Source: Citrobacter europaeus (GTDB lineage: Bacteria > Pseudomonadota > Gammaproteobacteria > Enterobacterales > Enterobacteriaceae). Taken from it: a stretch of DNA of 64,000 nucleotides. Below the pieces are notes generated by a model. The model made no database searches and was not told where the DNA came from. It was given only the letters and a program-made list of their open reading frames with translations. The DNA lies in assembly GCA_020099315.1 (NCBI GenBank), contig CP083650.1, positions 3,100,001 to 3,164,000 on the forward strand, in the 5' to 3' direction. A program made the translations under genes and the position numbers. Within the stretch, counting starts at the first letter, position 1; each line of letters begins with the position of its first letter. Below are positions 9,801 to 18,886 of this stretch, one piece after another.

Positions 9801-9970
9801 GTACCGGCGTAGGTGCCGAATTACGCCGCCCATTAGGAATTGGTATGGTCGGCGGGCTGCTGGTAAGCCAGGTATTAACCCTGTTTACCACCCCGGTGAT
9901 TTATCTGCTGTTTGACCGTTTGTCGCTGTATGTGAAAAGCCGCTTCCCGCGCCAGGAAGAGGAAGCGTAA
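6848..9970 (+). CDS. mdtB: RND multidrug pump subunit MdtB
   Basis: Proton-driven inner-membrane pump subunit that forms a heterotrimer with MdtC (B2C in E. coli). The product is 1,040 residues, the E. coli length. It has the RND plan: one N-terminal helix, a periplasmic loop, six helices, a second loop, then five helices. The proton-relay Asp pair is present (GFVVDDAIVVIENISRY), as is the partner Lys in the second half (GIVKKNAIMMIDFAL). It directly abuts mdtC. Confidence 0.97.
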   Translation: MQVLPPDNTGGPSRLFILRPVATTLLMVAIMLAGVIGYRFLPIAALPEVDYPTIQVVTLYPGASPDVMTSAVTAPLERQFGQMSGLKQMSSQSSGGASVVTLQFQLTLPLDVAEQEVQAAINAATNLLPNDLPNPPVYSKVNPADPPIMTLAVTSSAMPMTQVEDMVETRVAQKISQVSGVGLVTLSGGQRPAVRVKLNAQAIAALGLTSETIRTAITGANVNSAKGSLDGPTRAVTLSANDQMQSADEYRQLIVAYKNGAPVRLGDVATVEQGAENSWLGAWANKQQAIVMNVQRQPGANIISTADSIRQMLPQLTDSLPKSVKVSVLSDRTTNIRASVADTQFELMLAIALVVMIIYLFLRNIPATIIPAVAVPLSLIGTFAVMVFLDFSINNLTLMALTIATGFVVDDAIVVIENISRYIEKGEKPLTAALKGAGEIGFTIISLTFSLIAVLIPLLFMGDIVGRLFREFAVTLAVAILISAVVSLTLTPMMCARMLSQASLRKQNRFSRASERMFERIIAGYGHWLAKVLNHPWLTLGVALSTLALSVMLWVFIPKGFFPIQDNGIIQGTLQAPQSSSFASMAQRQRQVSDVILQDPAVESLTAFIGVDGTNPALNSARLQINLKPLDERDDRVQKVIARLQDAVDRVPGVDLYLQPTQDLTIDTQVSRTQYQFTLQATSLDALSTWVPQLLAKLHQLPQLSDVSSDWQDKGLVAYVNVNRDSASRLGISMADVDNALYNAFGQRLISTIYTQANQYRVVLEHDTNSTPGLAALDTIRLTSSEGGVVPLSAIANIEQRFAPLSINHLDQFPVTTISFNVPDDHSLGDAVQAILDAEKTLNLPVNITTQFQGSTLAFQAALGNTIWLIVAAVVAMYIVLGVLYESFIHPITILSTLPTAGVGALLALMIAGSELDVIAIIGIILLIGIVKKNAIMMIDFALAAEREQGMAPREAIFQACLLRFRPILMTTLAALLGALPLMLSTGVGAELRRPLGIGMVGGLLVSQVLTLFTTPVIYLLFDRLSLYVKSRFPRQEEEA

Positions 9971-12900
9971 ATGAAATTTTTTGCGCTTTTCATTCATCGT
10001 CCGGTGGCGACCATTCTCATTTCGGTAGCGATCACCCTGTGCGGGATACTGGGCTTTCGTCTGCTGCCGGTCGCTCCGCTGCCGCAGGTGGATTTTCCGG
10101 TGATCATGGTCAGCGCCTCGTTACCGGGGGCGTCGCCTGAGACAATGGCATCATCCGTTGCCACCCCGCTGGAGCGCTCGCTGGGGCGCATCGCGGGCGT
10201 GAACGAAATGACGTCGAGCAGTTCGCTTGGCAGTACGCGCATTATTCTCGAATTTAAATTCGACCGCGACATCAATGGCGCGGCGCGGGATGTTCAGGCC
10301 GCAATTAACGCGGCGCAAAGCCTGCTACCAAGCGGAATGCCAAGCCGACCAACGTACCGCAAAGCCAACCCTTCCGATGCGCCAATCATGATCCTGACGC
10401 TCACATCGGACACTTACTCGCAGGGTGAATTATACGATTTCGCATCAACTCAATTAGCGCAGACCATCGCGCAAATCGACGGAGTGGGCGATGTAGACGT
10501 TGGAGGCAGCTCTTTGCCTGCCGTGCGCGTAGGGCTCAATCCGCAAGCGCTGTTTAACCAGGGCGTGTCGCTGGACGACGTACGTAGCGCAATTGACAAC
10601 GCCAACGTGCGTAAGCCGCAGGGCGCTATCGAGAATGATGCCCATCGCTGGCAGGTACAAACCAACGATGAGCTGAAAACCGCCGCCGAATATCAACCCA
10701 TTATCATTCACTACAACAACGGCGCTGCAGTGCGACTGGGCGACGTTGCGTCTGTAACTGATTCGGTGCAGGACGTTCGTAACGCGGGGATGACCAATGC
10801 CAAACCGGCCATTCTGCTGATGATCCGCAAACTGCCGGAAGCCAATATTATTCAGACGGTAGACAGCATTCGCGCCAAATTACCGGAGTTACAAACGATG
10901 GTCCCGGCCGCCATCGATCTGCAAATCGCTCAGGACCGTTCGCCGACTATTCGCGCCTCACTGGAGGAAGTCGAACAGACGCTGATTATCTCCGTTGCGC
11001 TGGTTATCCTGGTGGTCTTTGTTTTCCTGCGCTCCGGGCGCGCGACCCTGATCCCCGCGGTAGCGGTTCCGGTCTCGCTCATCGGGACGTTTGCCGCCAT
11101 GTATCTGTGTGGATTCAGTCTGAACAACCTGTCGTTGATGGCGTTAACCATTGCCACAGGATTTGTCGTTGATGATGCCATCGTGGTGCTGGAAAATATT
11201 TCCCGTCACCTGGAAGCGGGAATGAAGCCGCTCCAGGCGGCGTTACAAGGAACGCGTGAAGTGGGATTCACGGTGCTCTCCATGAGCCTGTCGCTGGTGG
11301 CGGTGTTCCTGCCGCTACTGTTAATGGGTGGATTACCTGGGCGCTTGCTGCGCGAGTTTGCCGTCACGTTGTCGGTTGCTATTGGTATCTCGCTGCTGGT
11401 ATCGCTGACCTTAACGCCAATGATGTGCGGCTGGATGCTTAAATCGAGCGCCCCGCGCGAACAGTCCCGGAAACGGGGTTTTGGTCGTGTGCTGGTCGCG
11501 CTACAGCAAAGTTACGGCACCTCGCTTAATTGGGTGCTGCGCCATACGCGACTGGTAGGCGTGGTGTTACTTGGCACCATTGCGCTGAATATCTGGCTTT
11601 ATATTTCCATCCCCAAAACCTTCTTCCCGGAGCAGGATACGGGCGTATTGATGGGTGGGATCCAGGCCGACCAGAGCATCTCTTTCCAGGCGATGCGCGG
11701 CAAACTGCAGGATTTTATGAAGATAATCCGCGACGACCCGGCGGTGAATAACGTCACCGGGTTTACCGGTGGTTCACGGGTTAACAGCGGGATGATGTTT
11801 ATTACCCTCAAGCCACGCGGTGAGCGCCATGAAACCGCTCAGCAGGTGATCGACCGCCTGCGTGTCGCGCTTGCCAAAGAACCCGGAGCAAACCTGTTTC
11901 TGATGGCGGTGCAGGACATTCGCGTCGGCGGTCGTCAGGCCAACGCCAGCTATCAATACACTCTGTTGTCAGATGACCTCGCGGCACTGCGCGAGTGGGA
12001 ACCGAAGATCCGTAAGGCGCTTGCCGCCCTGCCCCAACTGGCGGACGTCAACTCCGATCAGCAGGATAATGGCGCGGAGATGAATCTGATTTACGATCGC
12101 GACACCATGTCTCGTCTGGGGATCGACGTTGCCGCCGCCAACAGCCTGTTGAATAACGCTTTCGGACAACGGCAGATTTCAACTATCTATCAACCGATGA
12201 ACCAGTACAAAGTGGTGATGGAAGTCGATCGACGTTACACCCAGGACATCAGCGCGCTGGATAAAATGTTCGTCATCAACAATGACGGTAAGGCCATCCC
12301 GCTATCGTACTTTGCAAAATGGCAACCGGCGAATGCCCCGCTGTCGGTGAACCATCAGGGCTTGTCCGCCGCCTCAACCGTGTCGTTTAACCTGCCGACA
12401 GGGTCTTCACTGTCCGAAGCGACAGAGGCCATCAACCGAACCATGACCCAGCTCGGCGTCCCGTCCACGGTTCGCGGTAGCTTTGCCGGAACGGCACAGG
12501 TATTTCAGGACACCATGAACTCACAGGTGATCCTGATTATTGCCGCCATCGCCACGGTCTACATCGTGCTGGGTATGCTGTATGAAAGCTATGTCCATCC
12601 GCTGACCATTCTCTCCACGCTACCTTCGGCTGGCGTCGGAGCGTTGCTGGCACTGGAACTGTTCAATGCCCCGTTCAGCCTAATCGCCCTGATAGGGATC
12701 ATGCTATTAATTGGCATTGTGAAGAAAAACGCCATCATGATGGTCGATTTTGCGCTGGAAGCGCAGAGAAACGGTAAGCTGCAGCCGGAAGAAGCTATCT
12801 TCCAGGCCTGCCTGTTGCGCTTTCGCCCAATAATGATGACCACGCTGGCGGCGTTGTTTGGCGCGTTGCCGCTGGTGTTATCCGCAGGGGATGGCTCCGA

Positions 12901-13051
12901 ACTGCGCCAGCCTTTGGGGATAACCATTGTCGGTGGGCTGGTTGTGAGCCAACTCCTGACGCTGTACACCACGCCCGTGGTCTATCTCTTTTTCGACCGT
13001 CTGCGTCTGCGTTTTTCGCGTAAAAACAGCAAACCGGTAGCAGAGTTATGA
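9971..13051 (+). CDS. mdtC: RND multidrug pump subunit MdtC
   Basis: Second pump subunit of MdtABC, paralogous to MdtB. The product is 1,026 residues, one more than I recall for E. coli. The proton-relay Asp pair (GFVVDDAIVVLENISRH) and the Lys (GIVKKNAIMMVDFAL) are intact, and twelve membrane segments can be placed as in other RND proteins. It starts at the base after the mdtB stop and overlaps mdtD by four bases (ATGA). Confidence 0.97.
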   Translation: MKFFALFIHRPVATILISVAITLCGILGFRLLPVAPLPQVDFPVIMVSASLPGASPETMASSVATPLERSLGRIAGVNEMTSSSSLGSTRIILEFKFDRDINGAARDVQAAINAAQSLLPSGMPSRPTYRKANPSDAPIMILTLTSDTYSQGELYDFASTQLAQTIAQIDGVGDVDVGGSSLPAVRVGLNPQALFNQGVSLDDVRSAIDNANVRKPQGAIENDAHRWQVQTNDELKTAAEYQPIIIHYNNGAAVRLGDVASVTDSVQDVRNAGMTNAKPAILLMIRKLPEANIIQTVDSIRAKLPELQTMVPAAIDLQIAQDRSPTIRASLEEVEQTLIISVALVILVVFVFLRSGRATLIPAVAVPVSLIGTFAAMYLCGFSLNNLSLMALTIATGFVVDDAIVVLENISRHLEAGMKPLQAALQGTREVGFTVLSMSLSLVAVFLPLLLMGGLPGRLLREFAVTLSVAIGISLLVSLTLTPMMCGWMLKSSAPREQSRKRGFGRVLVALQQSYGTSLNWVLRHTRLVGVVLLGTIALNIWLYISIPKTFFPEQDTGVLMGGIQADQSISFQAMRGKLQDFMKIIRDDPAVNNVTGFTGGSRVNSGMMFITLKPRGERHETAQQVIDRLRVALAKEPGANLFLMAVQDIRVGGRQANASYQYTLLSDDLAALREWEPKIRKALAALPQLADVNSDQQDNGAEMNLIYDRDTMSRLGIDVAAANSLLNNAFGQRQISTIYQPMNQYKVVMEVDRRYTQDISALDKMFVINNDGKAIPLSYFAKWQPANAPLSVNHQGLSAASTVSFNLPTGSSLSEATEAINRTMTQLGVPSTVRGSFAGTAQVFQDTMNSQVILIIAAIATVYIVLGMLYESYVHPLTILSTLPSAGVGALLALELFNAPFSLIALIGIMLLIGIVKKNAIMMVDFALEAQRNGKLQPEEAIFQACLLRFRPIMMTTLAALFGALPLVLSAGDGSELRQPLGITIVGGLVVSQLLTLYTTPVVYLFFDRLRLRFSRKNSKPVAEL

Positions 13052-14460
13052 CAGAACTTCCCGACAGCACCCGCTGGCAACTTTGGATTGTGGCATTCGG
13101 CTTTTTTATGCAGTCGCTGGATACCACCATCGTTAATACCGCGCTTCCCTCAATGGCGGCAAGCCTCGGGGAAAGCCCGTTACACATGCATATGGTCATT
13201 GTGTCATATGTTTTAACCGTTGCCGTGATGCTGCCCGCCAGCGGATGGCTGGCGGACAAAGTTGGCGTGCGTAATATCTTCTTCACCGCCATTATCCTGT
13301 TTACGCTTGGCTCGCTGTTTTGTGCCGGGTCCAGCACCCTCAACGAGCTGGTGATGGCGCGCGTCTTACAAGGCGTTGGCGGTGCGATGATGGTGCCGGT
13401 CGGCAGGCTAACGGTGATGAAAATCGTCCCGCGTGAGCAATATATGGCGGCGATGACGTTTGTCACTTTGCCCGGTCAGATTGGTCCTCTGCTGGGGCCG
13501 GCATTAGGCGGGATTCTGGTTGAGTACGCCTCCTGGCACTGGATATTTTTGATTAACATTCCGGTTGGTATTGTCGGCGCTATAGCGACGTTAATGTTGA
13601 TGCCCAACTACACCATGCAAACCCGACGCTTCGACCTCTCGGGATTCGCGATGCTGGCGGTCGGCATGGCGGTACTGACGCTGGCGCTCGATGGCAGTAA
13701 AGGAACTGGCCTCTCCAGTATCACGCTGGCGGCGCTGGTTATCTGCGGGGTGTTGGCTATTGCGCTGTATCTGAAACACGCCCATCGAAATCCACGCGCG
13801 CTGTTCAGCCTGAATCTGTTTCGCACACCAACCTTCTCGCTGGGGCTGTTCGGCAGTTTTGCCGGACGCATCGGCAGCGGCATGCTGCCGTTTATGACGC
13901 CGGTGTTTTTACAGATTGGTCTCGGTTTTTCACCTTTTCATGCCGGGCTGATGATGATCCCAATGGTGCTGGGTAGTATGGGTATGAAGCGCATTGTGGT
14001 ACAGGTCGTTAACCGCTTTGGCTACCGTCGCGTACTGGTCGCCACAACGTTTGGCCTGTCGCTGGTCAGTTTACTGCTGATGACCACCGCGCTGCTCGGC
14101 TGGTATTACGCTCTCCCCTTCGTGCTGTTCTTACAGGGAATGGTCAACTCAACGCGCTTTTCATCCATGAACACCCTGACGTTAAAAGACCTGCCTGACG
14201 ATCTCGCCAGTAGCGGCAATAGCCTGCTGTCGATGATCATGCAACTGTCGATGAGTATTGGGGTGACCATCGCGGGCCTGCTGCTAGGTATGTTCGGTCA
14301 GCAGCATATTGCCATCGATAGCGGTAGTACGCATACCGTCTTTATGTATACCTGGCTGTGCATCGCCTTCATTATTGCGCTGCCCGCCATTATTTTTGCC
14401 CGCGTGCCGAACGACACGCAAACCAACGCGGTGATTTCACGGCGCAAAAGGAGCACCTGA
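13048..14460 (+). CDS. mdtD: Major facilitator MdtD (YegB)
   Basis: Inner-membrane transporter of the 14-helix DHA2 branch of the major facilitator superfamily. It is not required for MdtABC drug export; in Salmonella the protein has been described as an iron-citrate exporter (IceT). The product is 470 residues. Motifs visible are an N-terminal LDTTIVNTALPSM (motif D1-like), GWLADKVGVRN (motif A) and VLQGVGGAMMVPVGR (motif B). Four-base overlap with mdtC and one-base overlap with baeS place it inside the BaeR-controlled operon. Confidence 0.95.
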   Translation: MTELPDSTRWQLWIVAFGFFMQSLDTTIVNTALPSMAASLGESPLHMHMVIVSYVLTVAVMLPASGWLADKVGVRNIFFTAIILFTLGSLFCAGSSTLNELVMARVLQGVGGAMMVPVGRLTVMKIVPREQYMAAMTFVTLPGQIGPLLGPALGGILVEYASWHWIFLINIPVGIVGAIATLMLMPNYTMQTRRFDLSGFAMLAVGMAVLTLALDGSKGTGLSSITLAALVICGVLAIALYLKHAHRNPRALFSLNLFRTPTFSLGLFGSFAGRIGSGMLPFMTPVFLQIGLGFSPFHAGLMMIPMVLGSMGMKRIVVQVVNRFGYRRVLVATTFGLSLVSLLLMTTALLGWYYALPFVLFLQGMVNSTRFSSMNTLTLKDLPDDLASSGNSLLSMIMQLSMSIGVTIAGLLLGMFGQQHIAIDSGSTHTVFMYTWLCIAFIIALPAIIFARVPNDTQTNAVISRRKRST

Positions 14461-15863
14461 TGAAGTTCTGGCGGCCCGGTATCACCGGCAAACTGTTTCT
14501 GGCGATTTTCGCCACCTGCATCGTATTGCTGATCAGCATGCACTGGGCCGTACGCATAAGCTTCGAACGTGGTTTTATTGACTATATCAAGCACGGTAAC
14601 GAACAGCGGCTGCAAATGCTCAGCGACGCATTAAGCGAGCAGTATGAGCAGCACGGCAACTGGCGGTTCTTGCGCAATAACGATCGTTTTGTTTTTCAGA
14701 TCCTGCGCTCTTTTGAACACGACAACGACGATGATAAGCCAGGTCCAGGCATGCCGCCGCACGGCTGGCGTACGCAGTTTTGGGTTGTTGATCAAAATGC
14801 CCACGTTCTGGTCGGTCCGCGTGCTCCGGTTCCCCGCGACGGTATGCGCCACCCTATCCGCGTCAACGGTAGCGAAGTGGGCGCCGTGATTGCCTCTCCC
14901 GTGGAACGCTTAACGCGGAATACGGATATCAATTTCGACATGCAGCAAAGGCGTTCCAGTTGGCTCATCGTTGCGCTCTCCACAATCCTGGCGGCACTGG
15001 CAACGTTTACGCTGGCGCGCAGCCTGCTGGCCCCGGTCAAGCGGTTGGTGGAAGGCACCCATAAACTGGCGGCAGGCGATTTCACCACTCGCGTTGCGCC
15101 AACCAGTACGGATGAGCTGGGCAAACTGGCGCAGGACTTCAACCAGCTCGCCAGTACGTTGGAAAAAAACCAGCAGATGCGTCGAGATTTTATGGCCGAT
15201 ATTTCTCACGAGCTGCGCACGCCGCTGGCGGTGTTACGCGGTGAACTGGAGGCCATTCAGGATGGCGTACGCCAGTTTACCCCTGACTCCGTCGCCTCGT
15301 TGCAGGCTGAAGTCGGTACCCTCACCAAGCTGGTGGACGATCTTCATCAGCTCTCTATGTCTGACGAAGGCGCGCTGGCTTACCAGAAAACCTCGCTGGA
15401 TCTTATTCCCCTGCTGGAAGTGGCAAGCGGCGCATTTCGTGAACGCTTCGCCAGCCGTGGACTGACGATACAACTTTCGCTCCCCGACAGCATGACGGTG
15501 TTTGGCGACAGGGATCGTCTGATGCAGTTGTTCAACAATCTGCTGGAAAACAGCCTGCGCTACACCGACAGCGGCGGCGGGCTGCACATCAGCGCCGAAC
15601 AACACGAGCGTATGGTTTTAATAACCTTTGCGGATTCCGCTCCCGGCGTAAGTGACAGCCAGTTACAGAAGCTGTTTGAGCGATTTTATCGCACCGAAGG
15701 CTCGCGTAACCGCGCCAGCGGAGGTTCCGGGTTGGGGCTGGCGATTTGCGTCAATATCGTACAGGCGCATAATGGTCTGATCCGTGCCGCCCATTCGCCT
15801 TTTGGCGGGGTTAGCATTACAGTAGAGTTACCGCTGGAACGCGATTTACAGAGAGATGTATGA
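14460..15863 (+). CDS. baeS: Envelope-stress sensor histidine kinase BaeS
   Basis: Inner-membrane sensor kinase that phosphorylates BaeR on exposure to indole, tannins and other envelope stress. The 467-residue product, the E. coli length, starts at the ATG at 14460, which overlaps the mdtD TGA. It has a membrane helix at about 10-30, a periplasmic sensor loop, a second helix at about 168-188, a HAMP linker, the phospho-acceptor helix with His250 (DISHELRTPLAVLR), and ATP-binding N (NNLLENSLRYTD) and G (GGSGLGLAIC) boxes. A longer frame reaches back into mdtD but is not BaeS-like. Confidence 0.96.
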   Translation: MKFWRPGITGKLFLAIFATCIVLLISMHWAVRISFERGFIDYIKHGNEQRLQMLSDALSEQYEQHGNWRFLRNNDRFVFQILRSFEHDNDDDKPGPGMPPHGWRTQFWVVDQNAHVLVGPRAPVPRDGMRHPIRVNGSEVGAVIASPVERLTRNTDINFDMQQRRSSWLIVALSTILAALATFTLARSLLAPVKRLVEGTHKLAAGDFTTRVAPTSTDELGKLAQDFNQLASTLEKNQQMRRDFMADISHELRTPLAVLRGELEAIQDGVRQFTPDSVASLQAEVGTLTKLVDDLHQLSMSDEGALAYQKTSLDLIPLLEVASGAFRERFASRGLTIQLSLPDSMTVFGDRDRLMQLFNNLLENSLRYTDSGGGLHISAEQHERMVLITFADSAPGVSDSQLQKLFERFYRTEGSRNRASGGSGLGLAICVNIVQAHNGLIRAAHSPFGGVSITVELPLERDLQRDV

Positions 15864-16582
15864 CTGAGTTACCCATTGATGAAAACACGCCGCGTATTCT
15901 GATCGTGGAAGACGAGCCCAAGCTGGGACAACTGCTTATCGATTATCTGCGTGCAGCAAGTTACGCGCCTACGCTCATCAGCCATGGCGATTTAGTGCTG
16001 CCTTACGTGCGTCAAACGCCGCCCGATCTGATCCTGTTGGATCTGATGCTGCCCGGTACCGATGGCCTGACCCTGTGTCGGGAAATTCGCCGTTTCTCTG
16101 AAATCCCTATCATGATGGTAACCGCCAAGATAGAAGAAATTGACCGTCTGCTGGGACTGGAGATTGGTGCGGATGATTATATTTGTAAACCCTACAGCCC
16201 GCGCGAAGTTGTGGCTCGCGTGAAAACAATTCTGCGGCGTTGTAAACCGCAGCGCGAACTGCAACAAATGGATGCCGACAGCCCGCTAATTGTCGATGAA
16301 GGTCGCTTTCAGGCATCGTGGCGGGGGAAAATGCTCGACTTAACGCCCGCAGAGTTTCGCTTACTCAAAACGCTGTCGCATGAACCGGGAAAAGTGTTCT
16401 CTCGTGAACAGTTGCTCAATCATCTCTATGACGATTACCGCGTCGTCACCGACCGCACCATCGACAGCCATATTAAGAACCTGCGACGCAAACTGGAGTC
16501 GCTGGATGCGGAGCAGTCGTTTATCCGCGCGGTCTATGGCGTAGGATATCGCTGGGAAGCGGACGCCTGCCGAATTGCTTAA
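15860..16582 (+). CDS. baeR: Response regulator BaeR
   Basis: OmpR-family transcription factor activating mdtABCD and, in E. coli, acrD and spy. The product is 240 residues. The receiver domain has the acidic pair ED at 17-18, phospho-acceptor Asp61 (ILLDLMLPG) and the conserved Lys in the DDYICKPYSP stretch. The C-terminal winged-helix DNA-binding domain includes DRTIDSHIKNLRRKLE. It overlaps baeS by four bases. The predicted BaeR box before mdtA would make the operon autoregulated. Confidence 0.97.
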   Translation: MTELPIDENTPRILIVEDEPKLGQLLIDYLRAASYAPTLISHGDLVLPYVRQTPPDLILLDLMLPGTDGLTLCREIRRFSEIPIMMVTAKIEEIDRLLGLEIGADDYICKPYSPREVVARVKTILRRCKPQRELQQMDADSPLIVDEGRFQASWRGKMLDLTPAEFRLLKTLSHEPGKVFSREQLLNHLYDDYRVVTDRTIDSHIKNLRRKLESLDAEQSFIRAVYGVGYRWEADACRIA

Positions 16583-16602
16583 TGTCTTTAAAGGATGCAT
16601 AC

Positions 16603-17319
16603 ATGAAAATGGACTTACGCTGCGGACCGTTACTGTTTTTACTGGCCTCAGGTTTTACCCACGCTGAAATCACTGAGCAGCAAATCAAAGCTGACTGTGC
16701 CAAAGTCCCGACCTACGCCAGCCAGGGCGAACAGTTCTACAAAGCTAAGAACTACGCAAAAGCGCGTGAAGCTTTTGAAAAGCAGGTCACCTGGAGCGAA
16801 GGCTGCCGCCTTGATGATAAAACCGTAGCGACGGCCTACAACAACGTGGCCCTGACCTGGATGCGCGAAGGACAATGGCGTAAGGCGCAGGCCTGGCTGA
16901 TGATCAATCCCAATGATACGAAGTCGGTCTACAACCTGGGTCTTATCAAAGATAAGCTGGCCGCACTGCCAAAGAACGATTCTCCTGCCGGTGAATACTG
17001 GAACTACGCCGGTCTGGCATCCTGGGAAACGCTGGTTATTAAACCTACAGAGAATAAATCAGACTATCAGGTTGATTTTCAGGGTTATTACTTTGGCATG
17101 ATGGCTCTTTATTATGGCCCAAACATGGGTGAATTCTCAGAACTGGTCACGCTGAAAAACGATAAAGGCGTGATCGCGCTCAGAGAGGGCGACTATATCC
17201 ACTGCGATATCTCACTTACGGTCACGCCTGAGGGCATCGACGCCAGAACCGACGACCCGCAAAACTGCGGTTTCGGTATGAATGTCAGCGCCGACGGACA
17301 CTATCTACGGGTTGATTGA
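16603..17319 (+). CDS. Exported TPR-like protein of unknown function
   Basis: A 238-residue protein I do not recognise by name. The N-terminus (MKMDLRCGPLLFLLASGFTHA) looks like a cleavable signal peptide, so the protein is probably periplasmic. Residues of about 38-110 resemble tetratricopeptide helices (EQFYKAKNYAKAREAFEKQV, then AYNNVALTWMREGQWRKAQAW). The C-terminal half has no motif I can name. ATG 16603 is chosen because AAAGGA at 16590-16595 is properly spaced; the in-frame ATG at 16582 overlaps the baeR stop and has no good site. Twenty bases separate it from baeR, so it is likely co-transcribed and may be a BaeR-controlled envelope factor. E. coli K-12 has yegP, on the other strand, at this place. 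Confidence 0.75.
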   Translation: MKMDLRCGPLLFLLASGFTHAEITEQQIKADCAKVPTYASQGEQFYKAKNYAKAREAFEKQVTWSEGCRLDDKTVATAYNNVALTWMREGQWRKAQAWLMINPNDTKSVYNLGLIKDKLAALPKNDSPAGEYWNYAGLASWETLVIKPTENKSDYQVDFQGYYFGMMALYYGPNMGEFSELVTLKNDKGVIALREGDYIHCDISLTVTPEGIDARTDDPQNCGFGMNVSADGHYLRVD

Positions 17320-17329
17320 GCCTACAAGG

Positions 17330-17358
17330 TTTACGGCATCTTCGCGTAGCGCTACAAT
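17330..17358 (+). promoter_or_regulatory. Candidate promoter of trhP (yegQ)
   Basis: TTTACG (17330-17335), a 17-base spacer and TACAAT (17353-17358) give a good sigma-70 match about 80 bases before the trhP ATG. The transcribed leader would contain a perfect seven-base-pair hairpin (CGCCTCA 17391-17397 with TGAGGCG 17403-17409), whose role is unknown. Confidence 0.5.
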
Positions 17359-17439
17359 GCCCGCCCTTAATATGGGGGCACTCCCCTAACCGCCTCATTG
17401 AGTGAGGCGAGTCTGACCTGTCATCAGAACGAGAAAATT

Positions 17440-18801
17440 ATGTTTAAACCGGAACTCCTTTCCCCGGCGGGAACGCTGAAAAACATGCGTTACGCTTTCG
17501 CCTATGGCGCAGACGCTGTGTATGCGGGCCAACCGCGTTACTCACTGCGCGTACGCAACAACGAATTCAACCACGAAAACCTGCAGCTCGGCATTAATGA
17601 AGCCCATGAACTGGGTAAAAAATTCTATGTGGTGGTTAACATTGCCCCACACAATGCCAAGCTGAAGACCTTTATTCGTGACCTGAAACCGGTGGTGGAA
17701 ATGGGACCGGATGCACTGATCATGTCGGACCCGGGTCTTATCATGCTGGTGCGCGAAAACTTCCCCGACATGGACATTCACCTTTCAGTACAGGCTAACG
17801 CCGTAAACTGGGCGACAGTGAAATTCTGGAAGCAGATGGGGCTGACCCGAGTGATCCTCTCTCGCGAACTGTCACTGGAAGAAATCGAAGAAATCCGCAC
17901 TCAGGTGCCGGATATGGAGCTTGAGATCTTCGTTCACGGCGCCCTGTGCATGGCCTACTCCGGTCGCTGCCTGCTCTCTGGCTACATCAACAAGCGTGAC
18001 CCAAACCAGGGTACCTGTACCAATGCCTGCCGCTGGGAATACAACGTACAGGAAGGCAAAGAAGACGTGGTGGGCAATATCGTGCATAAGTACGAGCCTA
18101 TCCCGGTACAAAACGTTGAGCCAACGTTAGGTATTGGCGCACCGACAGACAAAGTCTTTATGATTGAAGAAGCCCAGCGTCCGGGTGAGTACATGACCGC
18201 GTTTGAAGACGAGCATGGTACTTACATCATGAACTCAAAGGATTTGCGTGCCATTGCCCACGTTGAACGTCTGACGCAGATGGGCGTGCATTCGCTGAAA
18301 ATCGAAGGCCGTACCAAGTCATATTATTACTGTGCACGTACCGCGCAGGTATATCGCAAAGCCATTGATGATGCCGCGGCCGGTAAACCGTTCGACCCGC
18401 AATTGCTGGAAACGCTGGAAGGCCTGGCGCATCGCGGTTACACCGAAGGGTTCCTGCGCCGCCATACGCATGACGACTATCAGAACTATGAATACGGTTT
18501 CTCCGTTTCCGAGCGTCAGCAGTTTGTCGGCGAATTCACTGGCGAGCGTAAAGGCGAGCTGGCAGCCGTACTGGTGAAAAACAAATTCACCGTTGGCGAC
18601 AGCCTGGAGCTGATGACCCCACAGGGCAACATCAACTTTACTCTCGAGCAGATGGAAAACGCGAAAGGCGAAGCGATGCCAGTTGCGCCAGGCGATGGTT
18701 ACACCGTGTGGATGCCTGTACCGGAGGATATCGATCTGAATTATGCATTGTTGATGCGTAATTTTACCGGTGAGTCCACGCGCAACCCGCATGCTAAGTA
18801 G
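17440..18801 (+). CDS. trhP: tRNA hydroxylation protein TrhP (YegQ), U32 peptidase family
   Basis: Member of peptidase family U32. E. coli YegQ, renamed TrhP, takes part in prephenate-dependent 5-hydroxyuridine formation at the tRNA wobble base. The product is 453 residues, the E. coli length, from ATG 17440 (MFKPELLSPAG). The U32 signature is visible (EIFVHGALCMAYSGRCLLSGY), with nearby cysteines in NQGTCTNACRWEY that fit the proposed iron-sulfur centre. The frame extends 14 codons further back without conservation. It is followed by cyaR. Confidence 0.95.
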   Translation: MFKPELLSPAGTLKNMRYAFAYGADAVYAGQPRYSLRVRNNEFNHENLQLGINEAHELGKKFYVVVNIAPHNAKLKTFIRDLKPVVEMGPDALIMSDPGLIMLVRENFPDMDIHLSVQANAVNWATVKFWKQMGLTRVILSRELSLEEIEEIRTQVPDMELEIFVHGALCMAYSGRCLLSGYINKRDPNQGTCTNACRWEYNVQEGKEDVVGNIVHKYEPIPVQNVEPTLGIGAPTDKVFMIEEAQRPGEYMTAFEDEHGTYIMNSKDLRAIAHVERLTQMGVHSLKIEGRTKSYYYCARTAQVYRKAIDDAAAGKPFDPQLLETLEGLAHRGYTEGFLRRHTHDDYQNYEYGFSVSERQQFVGEFTGERKGELAAVLVKNKFTVGDSLELMTPQGNINFTLEQMENAKGEAMPVAPGDGYTVWMPVPEDIDLNYALLMRNFTGESTRNPHAK

Positions 18802-18836
18802 TTAATTACGGTTATTTTTCAGCGTTCGGAAGATTC

Positions 18837-18879
18837 TTAGAAATCGATCACATACCGTTTCGTTCATTAAGGGTATTAT
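18837..18879 (+). promoter_or_regulatory. cyaR promoter with candidate CRP site
   Basis: TATTAT at 18874-18879 is a good -10 element, seven bases before the CyaR 5' end at 18887. A CRP-like site, TTAGA-N6-TCACA (18837-18852, consensus TGTGA-N6-TCACA), is centred about 42 bases upstream of that start. This class II position agrees with the known CRP activation of cyaR. Confidence 0.6.
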
Positions 18880-18886
18880 CGCTTCC

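Noticed and set aside
12795..13466. Minus-strand open frame of 223 codons spanning the mdtC-mdtD junction
   Set aside because: Antisense to two well-supported genes; Thr/Ser-rich shadow translation without recognisable features.
13048..14460. mdtD as part of the MdtABC pump proper
   Set aside because: It is a major-facilitator protein, not an RND or adaptor subunit; operon membership does not make it a pump component, and it is known to be dispensable for MdtABC drug export.
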